Below are positions 1 to 6,788 of a stretch of DNA of 34,533 nt, piece by piece (within the stretch, counting starts at the first letter, position 1; every line of letters begins with the position of its first letter). Position numbers and translations under genes: made by a program. The DNA is from Chloroflexota bacterium (GTDB lineage: Bacteria; Chloroflexota; Dormibacteria; Dormibacterales; Dormibacteraceae): NCBI GenBank assembly GCA_005880855.1, contig VBGM01000037.1, forward strand, positions 1 to 34,533, read 5' to 3'. The notes under the pieces were generated by a model. The model did not search any database, had not been told where the DNA came from, and was given only the letters and a program-made list of their open reading frames with translations.

Positions 1-262
1 AGACGGAGGCCAGGCCCGCTTTGCGTGCGCTGGCGGGAGAGCCGAAGCGGACCTCGTGCCCTTCGAGCAGGACCACGCCCGCGTTGGGAGCGACGTCGCC
101 CGTGAGGACCTTCACGAGCGTGCTCTTGCCGGCTCCATTGGCGCCCATGAGGGCGTGGATCTCGCCGGCACGAACGCTGATGTCTCCCGAACGGAGGGCC
201 ACCACGGCGCCGTAGTTCTTGGAAATGCCTCGGGTCTCGAGGAGGATCCCGTTTTCGGTCAT
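1..262 (-). CDS. Sugar ABC transporter ATP-binding protein, N-terminal fragment
   Basis: Only the first 87 codons lie in the window; the gene runs off the left edge. It starts at ATG 262. The protein opens with the usual beta strand and A-loop region of sugar ABC ATPases (SKNYGAVVAL), and the Walker A motif GANGAGKST lies at residues 40-48, followed by LVKVLTGDVAPNAG. The GANGAGKST wording and the 'EGHEV.FGSPASARKAGLA' continuation are typical of the ribose/xylose-type (RbsA/XylG) tandem ATPases, which energise import of a monosaccharide delivered by a binding protein. The gene follows the binding-protein gene in the same direction, 80 bases away across a strong hairpin (295-320). Signature and Walker B motifs fall outside the window, so a tandem versus single ATPase cannot be decided. 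Confidence 0.9.
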   Translation of the reverse strand, partial: MTENGILLETRGISKNYGAVVALRSGDISVRAGEIHALMGANGAGKSTLVKVLTGDVAPNAGVVLLEGHEVRFGSPASARKAGLASV

Positions 263-294
263 CGCGTCAGGACAGATGATCGCAAGAGAAAGGA

Positions 295-320
295 CAGGGC
301 GTGGACCTCTCCACGCCCTG
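295..320 (-). terminator. Perfect 11-bp hairpin between binding-protein and ATPase genes
   Basis: The bases at 295-305 (CAGGGCGTGGA) are perfectly complementary to 310-320, with a 4-base loop. The hairpin sits 22 bases after the binding-protein stop and 32 bases before the ATPase start. In the transcribed (minus) direction it is followed by a pyrimidine-rich but not pure U tract (TCCTTTCTCTT). It could be a partial terminator or an mRNA 3'-end stabiliser, the usual way binding protein is made in excess over the membrane transporter. The structure is seen; the role is inferred. Confidence 0.7.
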
Positions 321-342
321 CCCGGTTGTCAGCTCGATCGAT

Positions 343-1395
343 CTAGACGTCCGCGCACGCGAGCAGCTGCTCCTTGGTGTAGGTGGTCCAAGGGGCGACC
401 TGGTAGGAGACGCTGTAGTAAGCGTCCAGCTTGGAGTCGTAGTGGTTTTGCAGCTCGGAAAGGCCGGTGCTGCTCTGGTTGTCCCAGATCACCGGGTCGA
501 GGTTGACCAGGTGGGGTTCGGTCTTGCCTTGAAGGACGTCCAGGCCGAGCGCCAGGCCCGCGCCACCAACGGTCGGGGGGTTGGTGACGGCGGCGCCGGC
601 GAGGCCCTGCGTCTTGAGATTCGCGAGCTGGCCGATGAAGGCGTTGTTGTCCGCGCCGATCACCGGCACAAAGGGCTTCTTGGCCGTTACGTACCCGTCG
701 ACGACGGTCGAGTCGATGCCTGAGGTCCAGATTCCGTCGACCTTGAGGCCCGAGCCGAGGATGTCCTTGATCTGCTGCGCAGCAGGGTCGAGGGACCAGT
801 TGGTGAACGTCATCTTGACGACCTTGATGCCCGGGTAGTTGGCCAGGGTCTGGGTGAACCCGGTGTGGCGGTCGGCATCGGCGGACACGCCGTTGATGCC
901 GCGCATCTCGACCACGTTGCCCTTGCCGCCCAGCTGCTTGAAGAGCCAGTCGGCGCCGAGCACCGCGTACTTGACCTGGTTGTTGTAGAGCTGATAGGCC
1001 TGCGTCGAGGTGACGCCCTGGTCGACCGTGACCACGACGATGCCCTTGTCAGACGCTTCTTTGATCACCGCGTCCAGCGCGCTGCGGTCGGACGGGTTCA
1101 CGACGATCACGTTGACACCGGCCGAGATCAGGTTGCGCATGTCGGCGATCTGTCCGCTGGGGTCGGTGTTGCGGTTCGCGACGATGACCTTGGAGACGAC
1201 TCCAGACGCCTTGGCCTGGGCCTTGATGGAACAGATCATCTCCTCACGGAAGCCGTTGCCGGTCAGCGTGTTGGAGATGCCGACAACGTATTTCTTGGTG
1301 CCTCCGGCCGACTTGTTGGAGCCACCGCACGCGGTCAGCAACAACCCTGCTGCAAGCACTAATCCGATGGCCTTCGGCCATCTACGGTCCGACAT
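343..1395 (-). CDS. Sugar ABC transporter substrate-binding lipoprotein
   Basis: A 350-residue extracytoplasmic solute-binding protein of the periplasmic-binding-protein type I (Peripla_BP_4, ribose/xylose-like) family. Residues 1-22 form a short basic n-region, a hydrophobic stretch (LVLAAGLLL) and a lipobox LTAC, with Cys23 as the predicted lipidated residue, followed by a Gly/Ser/Lys linker. The mature part has the family pattern: VVGISNTLTGNGF, then NRNTDPSGQIADMRNLISAGVNVIVVNPSD, then VVTVDQGV. ATG 1395 is preceded by an AGGAGGT Shine-Dalgarno sequence at 1402-1408. The gene has its own strong promoter and a candidate LacI-type operator in the 165-base upstream gap. The ATPase follows. 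The substrate is probably a sugar or sugar alcohol; the exact one cannot be read from sequence. Confidence 0.93.
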   Translation of the reverse strand: MSDRRWPKAIGLVLAAGLLLTACGGSNKSAGGTKKYVVGISNTLTGNGFREEMICSIKAQAKASGVVSKVIVANRNTDPSGQIADMRNLISAGVNVIVVNPSDRSALDAVIKEASDKGIVVVTVDQGVTSTQAYQLYNNQVKYAVLGADWLFKQLGGKGNVVEMRGINGVSADADRHTGFTQTLANYPGIKVVKMTFTNWSLDPAAQQIKDILGSGLKVDGIWTSGIDSTVVDGYVTAKKPFVPVIGADNNAFIGQLANLKTQGLAGAAVTNPPTVGGAGLALGLDVLQGKTEPHLVNLDPVIWDNQSSTGLSELQNHYDSKLDAYYSVSYQVAPWTTYTKEQLLACADV

Positions 1396-1401
1396 TTACC
1401 A

Positions 1402-1408
1402 ACCTCCT
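1402..1408 (-). promoter_or_regulatory. Shine-Dalgarno sequence of the binding-protein gene
   Basis: AGGAGGT on the minus strand, 6 bases before ATG 1395. It is one of the few strong ribosome-binding sites in this window; most transcription-unit heads here look leaderless. The 10-base string CCAACCTCCT (plus strand, 1399-1408) is repeated at 1461-1470, giving the leader a second SD-like sequence with no start codon next to it. Confidence 0.8.
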
Positions 1409-1485
1409 GTCTTTCAAACCGGTCGCAGGCACCGCCCGCTGGGTCGAGTCTGGAAGCCTCCCAACCTCCTGCGCGTGTGACCTAT

Positions 1486-1499
1486 GGAAATCGTTTGCC
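1486..1499 (-). promoter_or_regulatory. Candidate LacI-family operator at the binding-protein promoter
   Basis: The minus strand reads GGCAAACGATTTCC, an imperfect palindrome with 5 of 7 half-site positions matching around a central CG, the classic LacI/GalR layout. It lies 12 bases downstream of the predicted -10 box, covering about +6 to +19, where a bound repressor would block transcription. It matches 11 of 14 positions, in the same orientation, with the operator at the LacI gene's own promoter (18438-18451). An inverted copy of its core CAAACGAT lies at 1538-1545, touching the -35 box. Confidence 0.6.
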
Positions 1500-1511
1500 C
1501 AGACGCCGCAG

Positions 1512-1540
1512 ATCGTAAGGAAGGTTAGCGGCGGTGTCAA
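1512..1540 (-). promoter_or_regulatory. Sigma-70-type promoter for the sugar ABC operon
   Basis: On the minus strand: a perfect -35 TTGACA (1540-1535), a 17-base spacer, then -10 TACGAT (1517-1512). Predicted transcription start is about 1505, giving a leader of roughly 110 bases. This allows the binding-protein gene to be expressed independently of the transaldolase/isomerase genes upstream. Confidence 0.75.
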
Positions 1541-1560
1541 ACGATCAGCTTGGTGGATGC

Positions 1561-2478
1561 TCACACCAGTAGGGGGCCGAGGGTGTTGCGTGCGAGCAGG
1601 AATCCACGCTTGACGAGGTCGAGGTCCCCCTCGAAAGAGCGGTCCTCGTGCTCCACCGAGACGACGCCGTCGTACCCGGCTCGAATCAGCGCGGCGATGA
1701 AGCGGTTCCACTGCACCTCGCCCAGCCCGGGCAGGCGCGGGACCTGCCAGCCCATACCTAAAGACATGACGCCGTTGTCGTATAGACCGTCGCGATCGAT
1801 CTCGAGGTCTTTGGCGTGCACGTGGTAGATACGAGGGCCGAACTCGCGCACGACCCGCTGGATGTCGATGAGCTGCCAGACGAGGTGCGACGGGTCCAGG
1901 TTCAAACCGAGCGTCTCGCCGGGCATGGCTTCGAACAGCCGCCGCCACAGCGCCGGCGAATAGGCGAGATTGCGGCCGCCGGGCCATTCGTCCGCGGAAA
2001 AGATCATCGGGCAGTTCTCGATGGCGATCCGGACGCCGCGGTCGGCTGCAAATTTCACCAGCGGCGGCCACTGCTCGAGGACCTCGGCGAAGGCGGGCTC
2101 CGGCGGCCGGCTCTGGTCGCGACCGATGAAGGTGCCGACCAGGTTCACCTCGAGGATGGCAGCCGCCTCGATAACCTTGCGCAGGTGCACCTGGGCCTGC
2201 GAGCGCTGGTCGGGGTCGGGGTCGAGCGGATTGGGGTAGTACGCCAGAGAGGAGATGGTCAGGCCGCGGCCCGAGAGGAGCTCGTGGACGCCACGGGCCG
2301 CGGCACCGTCTAGTCGATCCACGTCGATGTGGCTGACGCCGGCATAGCGCCTTCGCTCCGCGCCGGCGGCCGGCCAGCATGCGATCTCGAGGGCTTCGAA
2401 TCCGTTGGCGGCGGCCCAGTCCGCCACCTCCTCGAGGGACAGGCTCGGGAAGGCCGCGGTGAGCAGGCCGAGCTTCAA
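1561..2478 (-). CDS. Sugar phosphate isomerase/epimerase-like TIM-barrel protein
   Basis: A 305-residue protein of the xylose-isomerase-like TIM barrel family (AP_endonuc_2 fold), which covers IolE/IolI, hydroxypyruvate isomerase and sugar epimerases. The N-terminus MKLGLLTAAFPSLSLEEVADWA with GFEALEIACW is typical of sugar members. Metal-ligand positions are recognisable: the Glu in RIAIENCPM, the Asp/His in GLNLDPSHLVW, the His in YHVHAKDLE and the Glu in VVSVEHEDRSF. The start is a TTG at 2478, 4 bases after the transaldolase stop; no later ATG/GTG preserves the first strand. It is cotranscribed between transaldolase and the ABC transporter, so it most likely isomerises the imported sugar or an early product. 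Substrate unknown. Confidence 0.88.
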   Translation of the reverse strand: MKLGLLTAAFPSLSLEEVADWAAANGFEALEIACWPAAGAERRRYAGVSHIDVDRLDGAAARGVHELLSGRGLTISSLAYYPNPLDPDPDQRSQAQVHLRKVIEAAAILEVNLVGTFIGRDQSRPPEPAFAEVLEQWPPLVKFAADRGVRIAIENCPMIFSADEWPGGRNLAYSPALWRRLFEAMPGETLGLNLDPSHLVWQLIDIQRVVREFGPRIYHVHAKDLEIDRDGLYDNGVMSLGMGWQVPRLPGLGEVQWNRFIAALIRAGYDGVVSVEHEDRSFEGDLDLVKRGFLLARNTLGPLLV

Positions 2479-2482
2479 CGGC

Positions 2483-3583
2483 CTACGCCTGGTCGGGGTT
2501 CGGGATCATGACATCGCGCACCAGGCCGGCGAGATCACCGCACGCGGCGATGAACTGGCGGAGCGTCCGGAGCGTCGGCGGATAGTTGTCGAAATCTTCC
2601 ACGGCCAGGCCGTCCTCCGAATACGCGCGGCGGAAGTCGGGAAAGTGCGTCATCAATTCGCTGACGACGTTCGGATCGACGGGTTGGGCGATGCGTGCCC
2701 TGACCTCGATCCCGCTCTTGTTCAGCCTCTGCTGCCACGCATACGGCGGCGAGATCACCGCGTCCGCTCCGATGAGCTCGCTCCAGTGCATGTGGTTGCG
2801 GAATGCCGCCGACAGGAGCCGCAGCCGGTAGCCGCGCTCGCGGTAGATCGCGTATGCCTTCTTGAACACGGCGACGCCGGCCCACTCGAGGTGGCCGGGC
2901 TCGACCGAGATGCCTTCTTTCTCCATCACGAGCTTGAGCCAGTCGTCGAGCCGGCCGACCATGATCGTGCAGACGGGCCCCATCGAAGCGATCTGGGCGC
3001 CTTCCTGCTCGCGCCGCCGAAGGCCGCGTTCGACCGCCTCCGCCACGGCGATGGTTTGGGGAACCGTGAAGCTGACCGTGGCGTTGATGCTGATCCCGCG
3101 TGAGGTCGCTTCTTCGATCGCTTCGATCCCCGCTCGTGTCGCTGGGATCTTCACGATCATGTTGGGCGCCAGCCGGTTGAAGCGAACCGCCTGCTCGACG
3201 ATCGCGTCCGCATCACGGAAAAACCGCGGATCGGTCTGGATGGAAAGGCGGCCGTTGCGCCCGCCTTGCTCATGGAACACGGGCTCGAGCAGCTTCGCGG
3301 CACGGACCGACAGCTCCTCGACCAGCGTCCAGGCGATCTCGTCCTCGGTGGCGGTCGGCATCTCGCGAAGGAGAGCCTCGATCCGCGGGCGCCAGGTGGC
3401 CATCTCTTTCTTGAGGACGGTGAAAGCTATGACCGGGTTGCATGTCGCGCCGACCGCGCCGTCCTCGATCGAGCGCGTCAATTCGTCGATTGACGCAGAG
3501 TCGTTCCAGAGGGAGGTCGGAGTCGTCTGCGTCATCTGATGCAGAGGGCTCTTGTACGAGACGCGAGGTACGGATGCGCTCAT
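2483..3583 (-). CDS. Transaldolase-family protein
   Basis: A 366-residue transaldolase-family aldolase. It has TSLWNDSAS near residue 23 and GAVGATCNP near residue 42, then the active-site strand NMIVKIPATRAG, with Lys145 as the predicted Schiff-base lysine, and GISINATVSFTVPQ. Transaldolases move a dihydroxyacetone unit between sugar phosphates; the length fits longer bacterial transaldolase-like proteins. I chose ATG 3583 because a -10 box GATAAT (3596-3591) ends 7 bases before it, as expected for a leaderless message. An in-frame ATG at 3607 lies upstream of that -10, and another ATG (MTQTTPTSLW) lies 16 codons further in. It heads the sugar operon on the minus strand and is divergent from the phosphohistidine-domain gene. 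Confidence 0.9.
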   Translation of the reverse strand: MSASVPRVSYKSPLHQMTQTTPTSLWNDSASIDELTRSIEDGAVGATCNPVIAFTVLKKEMATWRPRIEALLREMPTATEDEIAWTLVEELSVRAAKLLEPVFHEQGGRNGRLSIQTDPRFFRDADAIVEQAVRFNRLAPNMIVKIPATRAGIEAIEEATSRGISINATVSFTVPQTIAVAEAVERGLRRREQEGAQIASMGPVCTIMVGRLDDWLKLVMEKEGISVEPGHLEWAGVAVFKKAYAIYRERGYRLRLLSAAFRNHMHWSELIGADAVISPPYAWQQRLNKSGIEVRARIAQPVDPNVVSELMTHFPDFRRAYSEDGLAVEDFDNYPPTLRTLRQFIAACGDLAGLVRDVMIPNPDQA

Positions 3584-3590
3584 CGGCTCG

Positions 3591-3622
3591 ATTATCCACT
3601 CCCGCATTCCGGACGCGATAAT
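3591..3622. promoter_or_regulatory. Divergent, mirror-symmetric leaderless promoter pair
   Basis: ATTATC at 3591-3596 (GATAAT on the minus strand) and GATAAT at 3617-3622 on the plus strand form back-to-back -10 boxes. The minus-strand box ends 7 bases before ATG 3583; the plus-strand box ends 8 bases before GTG 3631. Transcription would start at or next to both start codons. No good -35 hexamer is visible for either, and the centres of the two boxes are only 26 bases apart, so polymerases would compete. Confidence 0.6.
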
Positions 3623-3630
3623 TCGATCTC

Positions 3631-5433
3631 GTGGGGAGCACGACAGAAGAGCCTCTCGGCCAATTCTTGGGCGACGACCAGTTTCCTGTGGCGTGGGATT
3701 CGGAAGCCGAGAAGCAGCTCCTGTGGGTGTTCGACGACCTTCATTGCCCGAACCCGCTGAGCCCGATGTTCGCGGACATCGGCGGCTGGTGGCTGACGTG
3801 CGACCACATGTTCCGGCGCTTCGGGACGCCGTTTGCGGCGGACTGGCTGGCCAAGTTTGTCAACGGCTATGTCTATACGGCGGTCATCCCCGCCGACCCG
3901 AAGCTTCTCATCGATTCGAACCGATACGGCTTCCGGCATTCGGCTGCCGTGCCGCACGATCCCGCCTATCCCGAAAAGATCGGCAAGTACCTGGACGCCG
4001 TCCTTCCGACCTACGGCAGGAACTTCGCGGACTGGTGGCGCGACCGCCTCGTCCCCGAGATGTTGCGCAACTACGAGTACCTCGAAGGGAAGCTGGACGG
4101 GGCGGACCGGCTCACTCTCATGGAGCTCGCCTGCCTGCTCGAGGACGCGATCGATATCCATGACCGGCACTGGAAGATCCACTGGATGCTCAACTTCGCG
4201 CAGTTCTCCGCCACCCTCAACCTGCGCGGCGCCATCCAGAGATGGCGCGGCGGCGTCGACGAGACGCTGGTCGGCCGCCTGCAGAACTCTTCGAGCGACC
4301 GTAACTGGGATTCCATCAAGGCACTGTGGGAGCTGAAGGAAGAGGTCGCCAAAGACCCGAAGTTGTCGTTGGCCTTCCGTGGAGAAGCCGCGCGCGAGAT
4401 CATGACCGCCCTCGATGAGTCGGAGCGCGGACGGCGCTTCCTGGCGGATCGCGTCACGGCTTATCAGCGCGAGTACGGCTACCACGCTGTCTGGAGCCAC
4501 GAGTTCGTCTTTCCAACCGTGCGCGAGCACGCCGAGCCGGTGATCGAGCTGGTGCGCGGTTACGTCGAGACCGGCTACGACTACCCGAAGACGATCGCGG
4601 CGGTGGAGAAGGACATCCAATCGGCGACCGAGGAGCTGCTCGACGGGCTGTCCGGAGAAGGCCTGGACGAGGTGCGAAGCCTGAACGACATCAACCTGCT
4701 GATGGCGCCGCTCACGCCCGACCATCACTTCTACATCGACCAGGGCGCCAACGCACACCTTCGCCTCGTGCTCATGGCCATCGGGGCGACGCTCGTCGAG
4801 AGTGGCGCCCTCACGCTGGCGGACGACGTCATGTTCCTCGAGTACAACGAGCTGCGCGTCTACATGGCCGACACCGCGGCCATCGATGCGCGCAAGCTCA
4901 TCGCCCGCAGGCGCGCGGAGCGCGAGGCGGCGTATCGACTGCGGCCGCCCGACTGGATCGGTACGGTCACCGCCACCCAGCTCGCGGTGCCATATCTTGC
5001 CAACTGGGGCTTCCCTGAAAAGTTCTATCGCAAAGCGTCGAAGGTCGAGAGCCACATCGAGGGCCTCGGCGGTTCTCCGGGCGTCGTCGAAGGCGTTGCG
5101 CGCGTGGTTCTGACCGTCGAGCAGTTCGACCACGTTCGCAAAGGCGACATTGTGGTCTGCCAGATGACAAACCCGGCCTGGGTCGCGCTCTTCACGAAGA
5201 TGGCGGGCCTCGTCACCGACGCAGGCGGCCTCACCTCGCACGCCGCGGTGCTCGCGCGCGAGTTCGCGATCCCCGCCGTGATCGGCACCTCGTCAGCGAC
5301 CAGGAAGATCAAGGACGGCGACCGCATCCGTGTCAACGGCACGACGGGTGTGGTCGACGTTCTCGGGACCGGCGGCGACAAGGCGCCGGATGCCGACGCT
5401 CTCGCCGCAGATCGAATGGCGCAACCCCACTAA
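3631..5433 (+). CDS. PEP-synthase-type phosphohistidine (swivelling) domain protein
   Basis: A 600-residue protein. Only its C-terminus is recognisable: residues ~475-585 are a PEP-utilising-enzyme mobile domain with GGSPGVVEGVARV, KGDIVVCQMTNPAW and the signature GGLTSHAAVLAREFAIPAV, whose His537 is the expected phosphoryl carrier. The first ~470 residues are mostly helical-looking, rich in Trp/Tyr/His, and contain neither an ATP-grasp domain nor a pyruvate-binding TIM barrel. It therefore cannot work alone as a dikinase. It heads an operon with a molybdenum hydroxylase and a PPDK-like protein at the far end. Size and layout recall protein 1 of phenylphosphate synthase (about 70 kDa, conserved His) and the substrate-plus-His part of rifampicin phosphotransferase. 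A role in phosphorylating a small organic substrate is inference. The GTG start follows a GATAAT -10 box. Confidence 0.8.
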   Translation: MGSTTEEPLGQFLGDDQFPVAWDSEAEKQLLWVFDDLHCPNPLSPMFADIGGWWLTCDHMFRRFGTPFAADWLAKFVNGYVYTAVIPADPKLLIDSNRYGFRHSAAVPHDPAYPEKIGKYLDAVLPTYGRNFADWWRDRLVPEMLRNYEYLEGKLDGADRLTLMELACLLEDAIDIHDRHWKIHWMLNFAQFSATLNLRGAIQRWRGGVDETLVGRLQNSSSDRNWDSIKALWELKEEVAKDPKLSLAFRGEAAREIMTALDESERGRRFLADRVTAYQREYGYHAVWSHEFVFPTVREHAEPVIELVRGYVETGYDYPKTIAAVEKDIQSATEELLDGLSGEGLDEVRSLNDINLLMAPLTPDHHFYIDQGANAHLRLVLMAIGATLVESGALTLADDVMFLEYNELRVYMADTAAIDARKLIARRRAEREAAYRLRPPDWIGTVTATQLAVPYLANWGFPEKFYRKASKVESHIEGLGGSPGVVEGVARVVLTVEQFDHVRKGDIVVCQMTNPAWVALFTKMAGLVTDAGGLTSHAAVLAREFAIPAVIGTSSATRKIKDGDRIRVNGTTGVVDVLGTGGDKAPDADALAADRMAQPH

Positions 5434-5466
5434 GACGCCGAACAAGGGCGCCTGAGACCGGCCTCG

Positions 5467-6330
5467 ATGGTGCCTTTTGCATTCGCCCGGCCGACGGCCC
5501 TGTCCGATGTCTTCGGCCTGCTCGACGAGCATGGCGAAGAGGCGAGCCTGCTTGCGGGCGGCACCGACCTCATCGTCGAGCTCCGTAATCGCTCGCGCAC
5601 GCCAAGTGTCGTGATCGACCTCAAGCGTGTGGCCGAGCTGCAGCCCGGCATCAGCGAGCGCGGCGGGTGGCTGACGATCACAGCCACTACGGCGATGACC
5701 GACGTGCAGGAGAACGCGCTGGTCCAGATGTGGTTTCCCGCGCTGGTCGATGCAGCTGCCACAGTCGGTTCCATCCAGATCCGCAACCGGGCGACGCTCG
5801 CGGGCAACATCTGCCACGCGTCGCCGGCGGCCGACACTGCGCCGCCGCTGCTCGTCTACGACGCTGTGATCAACGTGGCGAGCGGGCGCGGCGCGCGACG
5901 AGTCAAGCTCGATGAGTTCCTTGTCGGCCCAAGGCAGACAGTGATCCAGCGCGGAGAGCTCGTCACGTCGATCGAGCTGCCCATCGCCAGCGAACCCCGA
6001 GCCGCCACCTTTGCCCGCATGGCGCGCAGGCGAGGCGTCGATCTGGCAACGGTGAACCTTTGCTGCCTGGTCGACCCAAGCGGTCGCACACGGTTCGCGT
6101 ATGGCGCCGTGGGCCCTCGACCGTTTCTGGTCACCGACGAAACGGGTGCGCTTTCTGATCCGTCGGCAGCAGACGACTCGAAAGACCGTGTGTTGCAACA
6201 GCTGCTCGAGCGGGCCAGGCCGATCTCCGACGTGCGCGGGAGCCGCGAATATCGCGAGGCTATGCTCCTGCTCATGAGCCGCCGGGCTCTCCGCTCATCG
6301 ATCGAACGGCTCGGAGCGGCCGAGCCGTGA
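5467..6330 (+). CDS. Molybdenum hydroxylase FAD-binding medium subunit (CoxM-like)
   Basis: A 287-residue FAD-binding PCMH-type subunit of the xanthine dehydrogenase/CO dehydrogenase family. It carries the two flavin-binding motifs: AGGTDLIVELRNR near residue 31 and TVGSIQIRNRATLAGNI near residue 98, then ASPAADTAPPLL. It lacks an extra cysteine-rich insertion such as that carrying the 4Fe-4S cluster of 4-hydroxybenzoyl-CoA reductase. It passes electrons from the iron-sulphur subunit to the acceptor. Starts at ATG 5467, 33 bases after the previous stop. Its TGA overlaps the GTG of the next gene (GTGA at 6327-6330), so the subunits are translationally coupled. Confidence 0.93.
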   Translation: MVPFAFARPTALSDVFGLLDEHGEEASLLAGGTDLIVELRNRSRTPSVVIDLKRVAELQPGISERGGWLTITATTAMTDVQENALVQMWFPALVDAAATVGSIQIRNRATLAGNICHASPAADTAPPLLVYDAVINVASGRGARRVKLDEFLVGPRQTVIQRGELVTSIELPIASEPRAATFARMARRRGVDLATVNLCCLVDPSGRTRFAYGAVGPRPFLVTDETGALSDPSAADDSKDRVLQQLLERARPISDVRGSREYREAMLLLMSRRALRSSIERLGAAEP

Positions 6331-6788
6331 GGATCCACGTGACCGTCAACGGGTCTGAGCGTGACGTGGACACGGCGGCCAACGCCACGCTGCTCGACTT
6401 TCTGCGTGACGGCCTGAGGCTGACCGGGACCAAGGAGTGCTGCGACCTCGGCGAATGCGGCGCGTGCACCGTGCTCGTCGGCGGGCGCGCGATCAACTCC
6501 TGCCTGGTGCTCGCGGGCGAATGCGACGGCAGCGATATCACGACCATCGAGGCGCTCGCGGCGGGCGGTCGCCTCAGCAAGCTGCAGGAGGCTTTTCTTG
6601 CCACCGGTGCGGTGCAGTGCGGATTCTGCATCCCAGGTCAGGTCATGGCCGCCCACCACCTGCTCCACCGAAACCCGCATCCCACGATCGAAGAGGTCAG
6701 GGAAGGGCTCTCGGGCAACCTGTGTCGCTGCGGAGGCTACGTGCAGATCTGCGAGGCGGTGGTCGCCGCCGGCCACTTGCACCCATGA
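6327..6788 (+). CDS. Molybdenum hydroxylase [2Fe-2S] small subunit (CoxS-like)
   Basis: A 153-residue iron-sulphur subunit. The N-terminal plant-ferredoxin-type cluster is bound by Cys39, Cys44, Cys47 and Cys59 (CDLGECGACTVL...NSC). The C-terminal helical cluster is bound by Cys98, Cys101, Cys133 and Cys135 (QCGFC...NLCRCGGY). Both full sets are present and the length is normal for the family, so an active electron-transfer subunit is expected. GTG start in a 4-base overlap with the FAD subunit, and its own TGA overlaps the ATG of the large subunit (ATGA at 6785-6788). The subunit order medium-small-large is that of CO-dehydrogenase-type operons. Confidence 0.95.
   Translation: MRIHVTVNGSERDVDTAANATLLDFLRDGLRLTGTKECCDLGECGACTVLVGGRAINSCLVLAGECDGSDITTIEALAAGGRLSKLQEAFLATGAVQCGFCIPGQVMAAHHLLHRNPHPTIEEVREGLSGNLCRCGGYVQICEAVVAAGHLHP

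Noticed and set aside
1399-1470. Ten-base direct repeat CCAACCTCCT at 1399-1408 and 1461-1470 as a mobile-element footprint
   Set aside because: It is a duplicated ribosome-binding-site-like sequence in a leader, with no terminal repeats or gene between the copies.
3592-5241. 549-codon open frame on the minus strand
   Set aside because: Antisense shadow of the phosphohistidine-domain gene; composition is Asp/Arg/His/Val-rich with no recognisable motif, as expected for the opposite strand of a high-GC gene.
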